Shown here: one piece after another, positions 45,600 through 57,130 of the stretch | Position numbering within the stretch: the first letter of the stretch is position 1 | Layout: each line of letters starts with the position of its first letter | NCBI GenBank assembly: GCA_015680685.1 | Contig: MNCI01003070.1 | Location: 228,653 to 292,652 of the forward strand | Length of the DNA: 64,000 nucleotides | Origin: Gnetum montanum | Lineage: Eukaryota > Streptophyta > Gnetopsida > Gnetales > Gnetaceae | Direction of reading: 5' to 3' | Made by a program: the position numbers and the translations under genes | Notes under the pieces: model-generated | Told to the model about the DNA's origin: nothing | The model's input: the letters and a program-made list of their open reading frames with translations, nothing else | The model's database searches: none

Positions 45600-46045
45600 A
45601 ATAATATGATAATATTTGTTTTCGATTAAAGGTCTGAAAAGACCTTAAACTAACAAACCTAGCATGATTATGCTCCTTAGGACTCAAAGATAGCAATTTC
45701 GACTCGTAACAACCGTAGCCCACAATGACGTTAAACTAGTTATGCTTCTTACAACAGCAATCACCTAGTGCACCTCGACATAGGCGGTAGCATATTTCCT
45801 AACAATTTCATGCCTTCATTCCCGCATTGGCCACCCGATACATCTTGTACTCGCAATTTCATTTCTTTTATCATTATTTAGCACATCAAGACTTTGCATG
45901 TCACAATATGGCAATCCAAAATGATATTAAACTACTGGTTTGGCATCCACATACAACTTCGCACTTTACATCAACAATGTCTATATCTTCAACAATTCTA
46001 GATTCTTGTGCCTGGGCAATAGACCAAGGCCTTAAACTAGCAAAC
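45600..46045 (+). repeat. boundary-motif cluster 2 of F (before RT)
   Basis: Units include GAAAAGACCTTAAACTAACA (45638), CACAATGACGTTAAACTAGT (45721), CAAAATGATATTAAACTACT (45917) and CAAGGCCTTAAACTAGCAAA (46025). All have the gag-pol orientation. They lie between the start of the antisense gene and RT, the place where E has its pair at 32890-32960. Confidence 0.8.
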
Positions 46046-46171
46046 TCTCAATCTTTACATCGCCTTATTTAGCAAGTCACATCTCGGTGTTTCTTTGTAG
46101 ATTTACGTTTCACACAATCTTTGATGATCCTTACCCAGGCTCTCATCTTATGATGGCAGGTCAAGCAAGAG

Positions 46172-49100
46172 ATGGAAACCTGCCATGCCATGTCCACGCC
46201 TCTAATATTAACAGGGCCACAAGGCAAGCTTGCAAGACAGTTAAACCCCGACGCGATCAACTGGGAGTCGATTGTGATTAATACTATAACGACCTTAGAA
46301 GCACCCTGGGATTGGCCCAGATACCTAGTCCATGCCCTAGATTTAGAGGTCAGGGATGTAATCAAAGATCCTCTTATCGAGATACCCGTAACCATGACAA
46401 TAATGGAGGTAAATACATTAAGACTTAGCTCCCTCCTATATGCACAAATACATGAGGGCATAGTTAAAACCTTGCAAGAACACATAGATGTCTTCGCATG
46501 GTCATACAACGATATGTCGGGTCTGGATCCATGGTTGATTCAGCATAACATTGTCCTAGACCCCCACGTAAAGGCAGTCAAGAAAAAGATGCGCAAAATT
46601 AAGCCAGAAATCACTCTAGCCATGAAGGATGAAATCACTAAGTTATACCGAGTAGGTTTCATCCACGTAGTCGACTATTCAGAGTGGGTGTCCAACATCA
46701 TTGTGCTTTCGAAGAAAATAGGAGGGATACGAATATGTATAGATTTTCGAGATTTGAACAAGGCAAAGATCAAGGACAACTTTCCACTACCGAGCATCGA
46801 TCAAATCATCGACACCATAGCTGGACATGCTTTGTTATCCTTCATACAACCAAATCTGCATCAACCTAGAACACCAGTTGTCAACATCCTTCATGACTCC
46901 ATGGGGGACCTTCTGCTATACCATGATGCCCTTCAGGCTCAAGAATGTTGGGGAAACATACCAGTGAACCATGACCTACATCTTCAATAACTATATCCTA
47001 GAAACGTTAAACGATTACATAGATGATATAGCAGTTAAGTCTAAAGAGGAAGTCCATCACACGCGCGATCTAGAGTTAGTCCTCAAGTGCTGTCAAAGGC
47101 ATGATTTGCATCTTAATCCTAAGAAATGCATCTTCAGAGTAAAGACCGGACACATGTTAGGGTTTGTAGTATCAAAGGCTGGAATATGGGTGGACGCAGA
47201 CAAAGTCAAAGCCATCGTCAACCTAGCACCTCCCACAAACCTTAAGGAGTTATGTGGTTTACAAGGCAGAGTGCAATTCATTCGAAGGTTTATAGCAAGG
47301 TTGACCAATAAGTTACACCCCATGTAACATCTTTTGAAAAAGGGGGTTGACTTCGAGTGGAAAGCCCAATGTCAACAAGCCTTCGACAACCTAAAGAAAG
47401 AGCTCTCACACCTCCCAACAAAGTACCTACCGTAGAGGGACAAGCCTTTCTTCATATACCTTGCCACCTCCAACGCATCCATAGCGGCACTACTATGTCA
47501 GAAGCAGGATGATGGCTCTGAGATACTAGTGTATTACCTGATCCATGCACTAATATCATACGAGGAAAATTACAACGAGGTGAAGAGGAACTGCCTAGCC
47601 TTAGTGTTCGCACTAAAAAAGTGGCGGCACTACCTATTCCACGGCACAACCAACATCATTTGCAAAAGCAATGTACTCTAGGCTATCACCGAAAACCTGT
47701 ACGAAAGTAGCAGGATAACCTGATGGAAGGCCATAACTGCAGAATTTGACCTACATTATGTAAGCCAATCATCAACAAAGTGCCAAGCCATAGTGACCCA
47801 ACTCACGGCCTCGCCAGTCAACAATTAGGCAACCATCGATCCTGAGTTCCCAGATGAATATGTTAGCAATGTTACCATCGTCCTGCCACATTTTGAGGCA
47901 ATCTTACACTTCAACCGTGACTCAACCATGCAAGTAGGTAGCGTCGCTGCCATAATCACATTCCTCTCTAGGGAAATGTACCCATTTGCTTCTCGCTTCG
48001 CATTCTCGTGCACCAACAACGTGGTGGAATACAAGGGGCTACTCAGAGGCCTCTTAACTACCCGCGTGCTGCATGTACAACACTTGGCGATCCGGGGAGA
48101 TTCACAACTAGTCTTGAATCAAATCATCGAAGTCTGCGCCTACAAGGCTACGCATTTGCAACCCTACTGTGACCTACCAAAAGTTTTACTGAAACAATTC
48201 GTGACCATTGATGTGCAACATGTGCCACGTAACAAGAACACTGTAGCAGACGCCTTAGCTACCCTCGCGTTAAACATCCCATCACAATCCTTTGCTAACC
48301 TACCAACTGCGATCATAGAATGCACAAAGCCTATCACTTGAGTGGAACACGTGGTGTATGTTGACGCTGTGGACACCCTGGAGCGGTACAATAACATTAA
48401 AGCATATTTACAGCATGGCGAACCCCCAAGTGGATTGACATCAACTTAGAGAGATGCAATCCACAAGTGCGCCTGACAATATGTGCTCATGGGAAATGAT
48501 GCCCTATGCCGGCGATCCTACGATGGGATATTACTGGCATGCGTGGGTGGTGAGTAGGCACAGAAGGTAGTTAATGAGGTTCATGAAGGGCTGTGTGGTG
48601 GACACATAGCATCCAAGGCTATGGCAGCGAAAATCAGATGCCTAGGGTATTATTGGCCCCACATGGAGCACGACTATCTGTTGAAAGTTAAGACGTGTGA
48701 CACATGTTAGAGATATGCAAATTTGATACACATAGCACCTACAAACCTGCACCCAACACAAATTATGTGGCCTTTCCAATGATGGGGAATAGACCTCATA
48801 GGGCCCATCATGCCTAAGTCCTCTGTAGGGCATAGCTTTATTATCACTGCCACAGAGTATTTTACTAAGTGGGTGGAAGCTATTCCCCTAAGGAAAATGA
48901 CATCCCAACAAATTTTCCACTTCATCCTCGATAACATCATGACTAGGTTTGGGCTTTCGATGACGATTGTGACCAACAATGGATAACAATTCAATAGTAA
49001 GGAAACCCAGGCCTTTTGTAGCAACCTAGGCATTAAACAATCATTTTCTTCCCCTTACTATCCACAGACAAATGGGCAGGTAGAGGCTACAAATAAGTCC

Positions 49101-49625
49101 ATCATCAACATGCTGAAGCAGATGCTTAACAACAGCAAGAGGCGGTGGCACGAGCAAATACTCTATGTCCTCTGGGCCTATCGAACGACCTGCAAAACCG
49201 CAACAAGTAAGACCCCTTACAGTCTTGTTTATGGATCTAAAGCTGTGTTGCCTCTTGAGTTGCAGGTACGCTTACTTCGGATGATCCTGTCCAACATCAT
49301 GAGCGAAGCCCAGAACAATGAATCACGAACCATCGACCTTGACTTAGTGGAGGAGGAACGCGTGCAGACACTAAGACGAATCGAGCACTATCAGAATAAA
49401 CAACAGCAAAAGCATCGTGTAGACTCGCATCGATAGCCAATGTAGAAGGAATACCTCATCCATAAGGTCATCCGTGAGCATGTAAGTAAGTTCTCAACCA
49501 ACTGGGAAGGTCCTTACATGGTCGCTAAAGCCTTCGGGAATGGAGCCTTCAAACTGGCAGACATAAACGGCAACGAGTTCGCCAACCTAGTGAACCATAT
49601 GTACCTCAAGTTGTACTACGTCTGA
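46172..49625 (+). pseudogene. pol of element F: RT, RNase H, second RNase H, integrase
   Basis: One frame to about 46850, then a single shift, and one frame from there to the stop at 49623-49625. RT: AWSYNDMSGLDP, ICIDFRDLN, TPWGTFCYTMMPF, and the active site DYIDDIAVKS at 47013-47042 (Ile for the usual Val). A Ty3-type RNase H lies at about 47440-47790. The archaeal-type RNase H (47930-48300) has NNVVEYKGLLRG, RGDSQLV and NTVADALATLALN. Integrase: HEGLCGGH and CDTC finger halves, GIDLIGPIM, then VTNNG in place of VTDNG so the second catalytic Asp is lost, YYPQTNGQVEATNK with the Glu, and a GPYMVAKAF-NGAFKLAD C-terminus ending YLKLYYV. About a dozen in-frame stops. Confidence 0.93.
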
Positions 49626-49629
49626 GGCG

Positions 49630-49935
49630 TAATGACGGCACCAAGCACCATCCACTATGACGATAAACTGGTAGTCGCACCAAGCAGCATCCGCAATGAC
49701 AATAAACTAGCAGCACTAAACAACGTCCGCTATGACGATAAACTAGCAACAATCATCCGTGACAACGTAAAATTGGCACTGTTAGTCCACTATGACTATA
49801 AACTGGCATCGCACGTCCGCCACGACGTAAAACTAGCATGTACGGTTTGTTGGGACCTCAAACTAGCACAGCAGTCCGTTGGGACCCTAAACCAGCACAC
49901 GGTCTACCAAGATCTTAAATTGGGTTCATGTCGCA
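49630..49935 (+). repeat. tandem repeat after pol of F, boundary-motif cluster 3
   Basis: About nine units of about 32 bp with cores CTATGACGATAAACTGG, CAATGACAATAAACTAGC, CTATGACGATAAACTAGC, CCACGACGTAAAACTAGC, then GGGACCTCAAACTAGC and GGGACCCTAAACCAGC. It starts a few bases after the integrase stop, as in E. A 133-codon frame runs through it because the unit is partly open; it is not considered a gene. Confidence 0.85.
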
Positions 49936-50879
49936 TCCTCAATATGCACCACCACCACCAAATACACGTTGAACGAAGAGGCATGATACTAGCACATGGG
50001 TGGAACATCGCTGCTCCAGGATGCAGTTCTTGACGTAAGGAGAACACGGTCTGCGCATACGTGCCACCACCATCGGTGTCATGCTGACCCTTCGAAGACA
50101 TTGTACGATGTTACACGGGCCCTTCGAACCTACCATCACCACGGCCCATCGCCCTGATGGTAGTTCCCGGGCTTGTTCCTGCTTCTGAGGTGCTAACAGT
50201 TCCCTGCCAAGGTTTTGGCTCGCGCAATGTTCAACTATGTGGTTGCTGATCCCATAGCTGAATTGAGCATGCATTCCTTTGGTAGGGATTCTAGTGCATT
50301 TGTGCCCCCAGTGCCCTAGGGACCAGCTCCCCCCACGATCAGTGCTTCCAAGATCGCTGCTGGCCTCCCTGCTTTGGGCATCTCACACCAACGATGATGC
50401 CTAAGTGTAACAATAATGCTAGCAGCACGCAAGACATCGTCCCCGCAGACGCATCCCCCTACAGTAGCAAAGGCTACAACATCGCAAAGTGAGTGTCTCG
50501 ACTAACATGGTTGTTTGAGAGTACAAATTCTGGCACACACGTAACATAGCTTACCATGCGGAAGGCTTCGATAGGCAGGTCAGAACCCTCCATGGATGTA
50601 ATACAGATCATCCTGTGGAGGGGACACTTTCCTACAGGAGGTTGAAGAACAGCACCAGCGAGAGATGAAAATGCAAACGAGCCCCTCAGAGCACTCCGAC
50701 GAGGGACTCGGCTAAACATCATCTCTGCTCTCTACCTTAACCTCTGCAAAACCAATGCAACACCCTCAAGCACAACCAAGCGATGTCCCAATACTCACCA
50801 AGTGATAGCCTCAATGTTTCGCCTACTGTGGTGTTTCATATTCTTTGCTGACATCCATCGAGCTTGTTCTCCAGACATT
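49936..50879 (+). other. 3' untranslated region of F
   Basis: No convincing gene. It contains a CACCACCACCA block (49949-49960) and GC-richer sequence with short frames on both strands that lack motifs. It corresponds in position to 27603-28825 of E. Confidence 0.6.
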
Positions 50880-50895
50880 GACAAAGAATGGCCAA
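50880..50895 (+). promoter_or_regulatory. polypurine tract of F
   Basis: GACAAAGAATGGCCAA directly before the 3' LTR start TGAAACACC at 50896. It is less pure than the tract of E (AAAGAGGGGCTAA) but in the required place, and probably decayed. Confidence 0.6.
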
Positions 50896-52705
50896 TGAAA
50901 CACCCTAAAAAAATGTGGGGTCATCTTGGCCTCACTAGGCTCTTGCAATCTGCACAGCACCGTGGCAGTTCATCAGAATAAGAATGTTCTGAGTCCAAGA
51001 TGGCCAGTTCGGCAAATTTTCTACTTTGGACATGGATAGGCCCTGTACCATCTTGCCCACCCATCAAAGTAGCCCGAATAGCCAGCAGACTGCTCAAAAA
51101 TGGTGTGCAGAATCGGCAGTAGTATCCTGGGTGCACAAAAAGCAGTTTAGTAAGTTTTCTAAGTCACGAAGTGTGCTACGCTATGCTACAATATGTAGCA
51201 TAGCAAGCTTCAGGAAACAATGGTGGAATGAAATGCTACGCTACATAATGTCACATAGTGTAGCATAGTAACGATTTCACTACCCGCACCCCTCACCCAA
51301 CTTCAAGTTCTGCAGTGATGTCTCTTTTCGCCAGGAAGCGGCAGACCATTTTTGTTGCTACGCTACGCTAAGCTACATGGCACAGCAAGGTGTAGTAATC
51401 CTACAGAAGGGACAGAAGGCAGTTCGAAAGGTGAAATCAGCAAAGTTCGCAAAACTTGCATAATAGAAGAATGGGTTGCAAATTAGCAAAACTATCACGA
51501 TTAAGGCCAGTCGCTATGCTACGCTACGCTACGTAGCGTAGCATTGTGTAACAAGTATGTGACATATGGCAGGATGCGCAGCAAGATGCTACGCCACGCC
51601 AAGTAAGCCACATCACAAAGCACAGCATGGCATGCAGGTGGTCGTGTGACATCAATGCACTCCACCCAATCGGACTGTTGGCACATGTCTCTAGGAGCTG
51701 ACGGTGTAGTTGCGATGTAGTAGGATCATAGTTATTGCATGGAAGGCTCACATCGCAATGGTCTTGTAAGCCCAACGATCATAGACGGCTCAAGTAACAC
51801 TAGTGAGGTAGCACAAGTTTGCGGCATGTAGCATTCAAATGGTCCCTTTTGCTTACCTTCAACCCTATAAATATCCTTGCAAACATCACACAAAAGATCC
51901 GAAAAATTTTTTGGGCTAAAAAAAGAAAGGTACCTACGATTTGGCAAAAAAGAAAAGAAAGAAGCCAGTAATCTGTAAAGTTAGCAATTTCGAAAGGGGG
52001 TTCACGTCCTCCTCTATTTTTTGCCAGCGTTGTAACAATCATACCCATCTATTTAACACTATAAATAGAGAACCTCTCCCGGCTGGCGTAAGGTTTCGAT
52101 CTTCGTTCTACCACCTTGGTAGGATCCCGCATTGTTTGTACGTGAAGTCCGTGCCCAAGCGCATAACTCTTTCTGCTTCTTGGCATGCTTCAGTTACCCT
52201 TAGAACTTCTTCACTCTATCACACTGTGCAGCTGATTGTGTCCACCCTAACCTGATGGATTTGTAGCTCTGAAGTAGTGCATGTTTCTAACTGTATCTGA
52301 CTTTACCTCTCATTTACTGTCTAGCTTTCTTGCATTATTTTTTGTCTTATTTACCTTCAAGCATCATCTCGTATTACTGCCGCATTTACGTTTCTCATGT
52401 TTAGCATGACTTCGTATTACCATTGCATCTCTACTTTATTCATTATTTCACATTACTGATGCATTTTTACAATTTCTTTCTTTTCTGCCATATCTACCCT
52501 TAAGCATTATCTCACAATTCGTACAATTTATATTGCAAAAAGGCTATATTTATGCCGATGTAAGTCCCTGTCTGATTGACCAGACCGTTCAAGGCACCCT
52601 GTGTTCGCACACACCCAGCACTGCCCTCCCTTGGGCACAGGGTTGGAACTATTGTGTCCATCGACTCCAATGTTCTTCCAGCCGCCAACGTTTTTGGTCG
52701 CTACA
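50896..52705 (+). repeat. 3' LTR of element F (1810 bp)
   Basis: Direct repeat of 34137-35934, starting TGAAACACCC and ending GGTCGCTACA. TATAAATA is at 51866-51873. It includes a perfect 20 bp palindrome at 51523-51542 in the TACGCTA-rich part of U3. Confidence 0.95.
51523..51542. repeat. perfect 20 bp palindrome in U3 of F
   Basis: GCTACGCTACGTAGCGTAGC equals its own reverse complement. The 5' LTR version (around 34752-34773, CGCTACGTTATGTAGCGTAG) is a slightly decayed form. It lies among other TACGCTA inverted units. Confidence 0.85.
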
Positions 52706-53030
52706 ACGTGACTTGCAAATTTTTTTGCCCAGGGTAGCAAGGTTTATAGTCTTCCTGGAAACATGAATATAGGCAATGGAAGAAGTGAAACCAGTGTGGA
52801 TTGAGAGGGTTTTTGCTGGGAAAGGCATCGTGGGTGCCAGAGAGAGGCATCGTGAGTGGTTGGCTAGGCCTCAGCATGAGTTGGGAAGGCTTGTTCTCCT
52901 TGGCAATATGGCAAGTGGTTTGAATGCAGGGCAAGATCCCTAGGGGAAGTTGCAGGTTCCAGCGTGACCTATAATGTGGGACGCTAGTATGATTGTTGGA
53001 AAAGAATATCCAACGTGAGCTGCTGGTGAG
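52706..53030. other. spacer of E right of F
   Basis: Begins with the ACGTG right target-site copy of F (52706-52710) and CTTGCAAATTTTTTTG, which also occurs left of F at 34098-34113. No gene seen. The expected first exon of the antisense gene of E should lie within roughly 500 bp upstream of 53630 but was not recognised. Confidence 0.5.
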
Positions 53031-53345
53031 GAGGCCTAGCGTGACTTGCTGGTGGGAAGGGAAGGCCTAGCGTGACTTGCTGGTGGGAAGGCAAGGCATG
53101 AATTGTTGATGGTAAGGCTTAACGTGACTTGGTTGCAGGGGAAAATGTGACTTCATTACAGGGAAGGTCCAACATGACTTGGTTGCAGGGAAGGTCCAAC
53201 GTGACTTGGTAGCAAGGAAAGTCCAACATGACTTCGTTGCAGGGAAAGTCCAATGTGACTTGGTTGCAGGGAAGGTCCAACATAACTTGGTTTCAGGGAA
53301 GGTCCAATGTGACTTGGTGGTGGGGAAGGACCAACGTGAGCCATG
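53031..53345 (+). repeat. minisatellite of about 27 bp (GCGTGACTTGGTTGCAGGGAA family)
   Basis: About ten imperfect units such as GGTCCAACGTGACTTGGTTG + CAGGGAA, with looser units CTAGCGTGACTTGCTGGTGG at the left. Overlapping frames on both strands are by-products of a unit length divisible by three. Confidence 0.9.
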
Positions 53346-55691
53346 CATTGCTATTGGATACCCATTATTTTCCAATTTCATGTTTATATCGTTTATTTGT
53401 TTTCCCGAGTATTTATGTTTTGCATTTTTATGTGGGTTTATCATGGCATGAATTCCAATGTATCCCAGTGAGCATCAAATACACTAAATAGATGTTATTG
53501 TCCTTATTTCGTGGTGTGAAGCTAGAGATTCAAAGTATCTATTTATGTGATTTTTGATTTTATGTGGTTTTGCCCTATGGTTAACACTTAAAATTTTTTC
53601 TTTTACCTAATGTTTTTGGCCATGTGCAGGGAACCCAAATCTTGTCTTCTAGTGGTTGAGCTTGTTGGGGTACTTGCTTGGTTTGGCCCCCTTGGACCGG
53701 ACACACCTCCCTATGACCTACACATCGGGCCTCATGTGATATGGTTTCATCCTGGTGTCAGTTCATTTTTGTCTTTAATCTTGTAGCATTTTAGTGTGGT
53801 CATATGGTCTCATTTGAGTGAATAATTAGCTCATGATATCATTGAGACAGCATTGCCCGGGTCCACACAAGGCATGCTTGCCTTTGTTACTAATATTGAT
53901 GAGGGACTTTTCAAGGTTGTAGGAGGCCCTACTGAAGGTCCTAGATCTACACATCCCTTGACTCGTGTATGGGAGATGCCAACATGTAGTCACTACAATA
54001 GTAGCAACACACTTTTCCTAGCTCTCTGTGTGCACACTCTATTCTAGAACCCCATGGGATAGTACACAAAGTGGACAGGTATGCTCCCTTGTATTTTATT
54101 TTGTGACTCTATTTTAAATTTTATGTCATCACCTAAATGTAAATGTTGTTTTTCTATGTAGGCCCCATTTTGATGGGTATGGGATGCACGATGATGATGG
54201 TGGGCTTGCCTTAATGTGCACAGTGCTAGAGACGTTTATGGCAAGCCCTGTTCTTTATGCTACAGTATTGGATCAGACAAAGATGGCTCTCATTGACTGC
54301 CATAGGAAATTTTCAAGAGCCTTTGAACTTTGCCAAGCTCAAGGTTGGTTGCATGAGGAATGGTCTTTCAATGGGTCAATCTTTCCTCAAAGAATTGATC
54401 CAGCACCTACCCCGCCTATGCTACTTACTGATGGTAAATGGCCATACCCTAGACTTCATTTTCTCTTCCTTTTAGTTACATTATCATTTACCATGTTTTT
54501 AACCTTTTTTTATCTATGTTTTCTATTTACAGTAGCCATCCCTCCTGAAGAAATCACCGTTATAATGGGGCGCACTGAGGCCACCCTTTTCATGAAATTT
54601 GGGGAGGTGGAGCAATCACAAAAGTGGTTGTGAAGGGGAGCTTCGAAGTTGACCATCAGTCACCTTACCCAAGCAGGTCTGATGGGCTTGTTTTTAGCTT
54701 TAACTCCTAGCATTCTGACTACTAAGATGGTTATCATTATTGATTCCTTCAATGATGATGCTTCCTATTTTAGCACGTGGGTCTGAGGGGTCAAGGTATC
54801 TTTCCATTTAACCACCAAATTCATGTTTGACCTTTTTGGTGTGCCCATTGATGGTGCCACGGTGGCCATACATAAAGCAACCAAGGAGGACCAAGTTATA
54901 AAAGAACTGGAGGAATGGTTAGGTGTATCTCGCGGTCATAAAGGTTTTGCTATGCAAAATGACACCCAATTAGTGGAGGTGAACTTTCTATATCCTCTTT
55001 TCCAGGCAAGGGAATTCCCTAAATCTCTTTCTCAAGGGAGAAATCTTGGGATCAAGTCTGCACACATCATACGTGTAGTCTTAGAGACAGGCCAACGCTA
55101 CAATTGGACACATTTTCTTGTAGCTGGTTTTCATGGGGAGATTATCAAGTTACGTTTAAATACCCATGCTAAATCCCATTTCACTTTTGCCTTCTTTGAG
55201 GGGTATTTACGTAGGTTTTCTGAGTTCTTAGTGGTTTACGATGATACCCATCATGTTTTGAGGGACCATTCACAATTGTCTCATCCATGGGTTTGCCATG
55301 TATTTAGCATCACTAGATCTCAGGATCCATCAGAAGAAATTGAGGAATCCGCATTAGTTACCAATGGAGGTGTGGTTACCTATTCCCATCATTTCCATGA
55401 TAGCTTGGGATTGGAATCACCTAGGCTACACACATCTATGAAAAGGGCTGAACATTTAATTGGCGAGACCATTGGAAAGTCCAAGATGAAGGTGAAGAGG
55501 AAAGAACGTCCAAGGGAGCCTACCCCGGATGTGATACCACCAAGAGTAAAGAAGATTCGTTTTGTATTGCCAATGGAAAGTAAGTATTTTTTTTATTTTT
55601 ATAAATTATTTTTTATTTTTTGTTTTTGATCTATATATTATGTATACTATGTTATGCTAACTCTAAGATTTTGGAATCATCAGAGAAAAGT

Positions 55692-55715
55692 GTTGAGAGA
55701 GAGAGAGAGAGAGAG
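55692..55715 (+). repeat. (GA)n microsatellite in exon 5 of the E gene
   Basis: A run of about eleven GA units just after the splice acceptor. Length changes here would shift the frame, which may explain why exon 5 does not read on from exon 4 in this copy. Confidence 0.85.
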
Positions 55716-56321
55716 AAACTTTGACCCCGATGGCTGATCCTAAAGTGATTGTCATAGGGCCAGAAGAAGAAGCGAAGGGAAGAGAAGAAACAATCAAAGA
55801 ATGTCCCACCTCACAAGAGGAAGATGTGACAGGCATCATGGGGACCAAGCTTGCAGAGGCTATGGATGCATCCAGGCAACCCAACGATGAAAGGGATGTT
55901 CTTGATGGCTTCTTCAATCGATCTTTATAGCTTGGTGATTTGCCCCAACCAAGCGGCAAAGGGATTTTTGGTATGTTCCTTTCAGCACGATCTATGTCTT
56001 TGTACCCTTTAATTTTCATGCGTTGCTCTTAATTATTTTGATTGTTTCTAGCATCAGAGGTAAACGCTAAAACTTCTGAGGCACACGCATCTCAGGTAGA
56101 GATATCAGGAACATAGATTCTAATCGACGTGACCTTCCCTACTCGTCCTACATGAACCGATTAGTTACGACCATGGCCTGAGATGCTTAGTAAGCTAGAC
56201 TTTGTTAAAGGCATCGTTGGTGATATTGTTGCTCGCCTACAAGAAGTTCATCTAGAACTAGGTATGTGTATGTCATGCATTGTGCTTAGTGTTTGGGTTC
56301 ATTGTTGATTACAGGTGATTT

Positions 56322-57130
56322 ATGTGTGTGGTGTTTACACCTACAAGTGCCAAGCTTCAGTGGGATCCCTCTGAAGCTACCCACATTGATGCTCTCCCTG
56401 AAGTGCTAGGGAATGTTGAGCAAGTCCCAAGGAATGTGTATGATGCGGTCTCTGGTTACGTCGTACAGAACACCAAGTCGCTTTGGACTTGTAGGCGTTC
56501 AGTTGAGTACTTATGGGATGAAGTGCATTCATTGAAAGAAGCACTAGCAAAGGAGAGAGAGAAGAATGAGGATCTCCAGTCCCGTTACAACTTTGCTACT
56601 ACCAGACTATTTGGCGATAACACTTGGCGTACTTCTAAAATCAGCTATGCATGCTATTGGATAGTTTTGGACAGCAAGGTGTAAGCGACATGGGATTTGG
56701 TTGAGCAAAAGGCACAGATAGATTTTCTGAATAGAAAGTGTCATGATTGGAAGCCCTTTGCAGCTAAGGTACAGAAGTGGGGCCAAGACCAAAAGGACCA
56801 TAAGCATCAATACAAGAAATGGTTGAAGGAAGAGTCAGTTGAACATCGCCAGATGGAGATGTTCATTGATGGGTTAGGCTTGTGGTCTTCTTAAGACAGG
56901 TTCGTTGAGTGCACCAAAGTGGAGGGATCTCCCAAGAGAATGATCGCCACCACCTCCAAGGAGGCTTCTATAGGCATGTTCTCTCTTGAGCATCCTACCT
57001 AGACCTTAGTGGACAAGGGTAAAACCTTAGCTAGCATTGATCTTGGCTTGGAGGAGGATTGGGCGAATGTGCCTGAGGCAGAGATTCTACGGCATTTGGA
57101 GGCCAACTTAGGACCCTCCTCACTCATGAG
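56322..57130 (+). other. coiled-coil segment of the antisense gene of E
   Basis: WDPSEATHIDALPEVL, then SLWTCRRSVEYLWDEVHSLK, EKNEDLQSRYNF, and after an in-frame TAA AQIDFLNRKCHDW, KWGQDQKDHKHQYKKW and a YLxx-like tail. F at 41934-41306 matches: WDSARPMEIDAVPTL, SLWKCRRTNEDLWKRV, NLRSRINFLINRY, LLAQKCQDMKDISAKI, EWGEDQRDHKYTYK. The pattern of hydrophobic heptads between charged residues suggests a helical oligomerisation region. Confidence 0.7.

Larger units (their letters stand above)
34137..52705 (+). mobile_element. element F: giant Tat/Ogre-like Ty3/gypsy retrotransposon nested in E
   Basis: Complete structure: 5' LTR, PBS, leader with long repeats, gag-protease in one frame (36769-40455), antisense spliced gene (45285-40927), pol (46172-49625) with one frameshift, tandem repeats, polypurine tract, 3' LTR. 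It is 18,569 bp long. Gene order, PBS and protein sequences match element E, so they are two members of one family. F must be the later insertion because it interrupts E. It is the better preserved copy. Confidence 0.93.

Noticed and set aside
49632-50033. 133-codon repetitive frame after integrase of F
   Set aside because: Product of a non-coding tandem repeat at the pol end; E has the same array with no open frame.
53067-53491. Overlapping frames on both strands at the minisatellite, one with repeated W-TFPATKS units
   Set aside because: The repeat unit of about 27 bp is divisible by three, so several frames stay open by chance; no start or homologue is evident.
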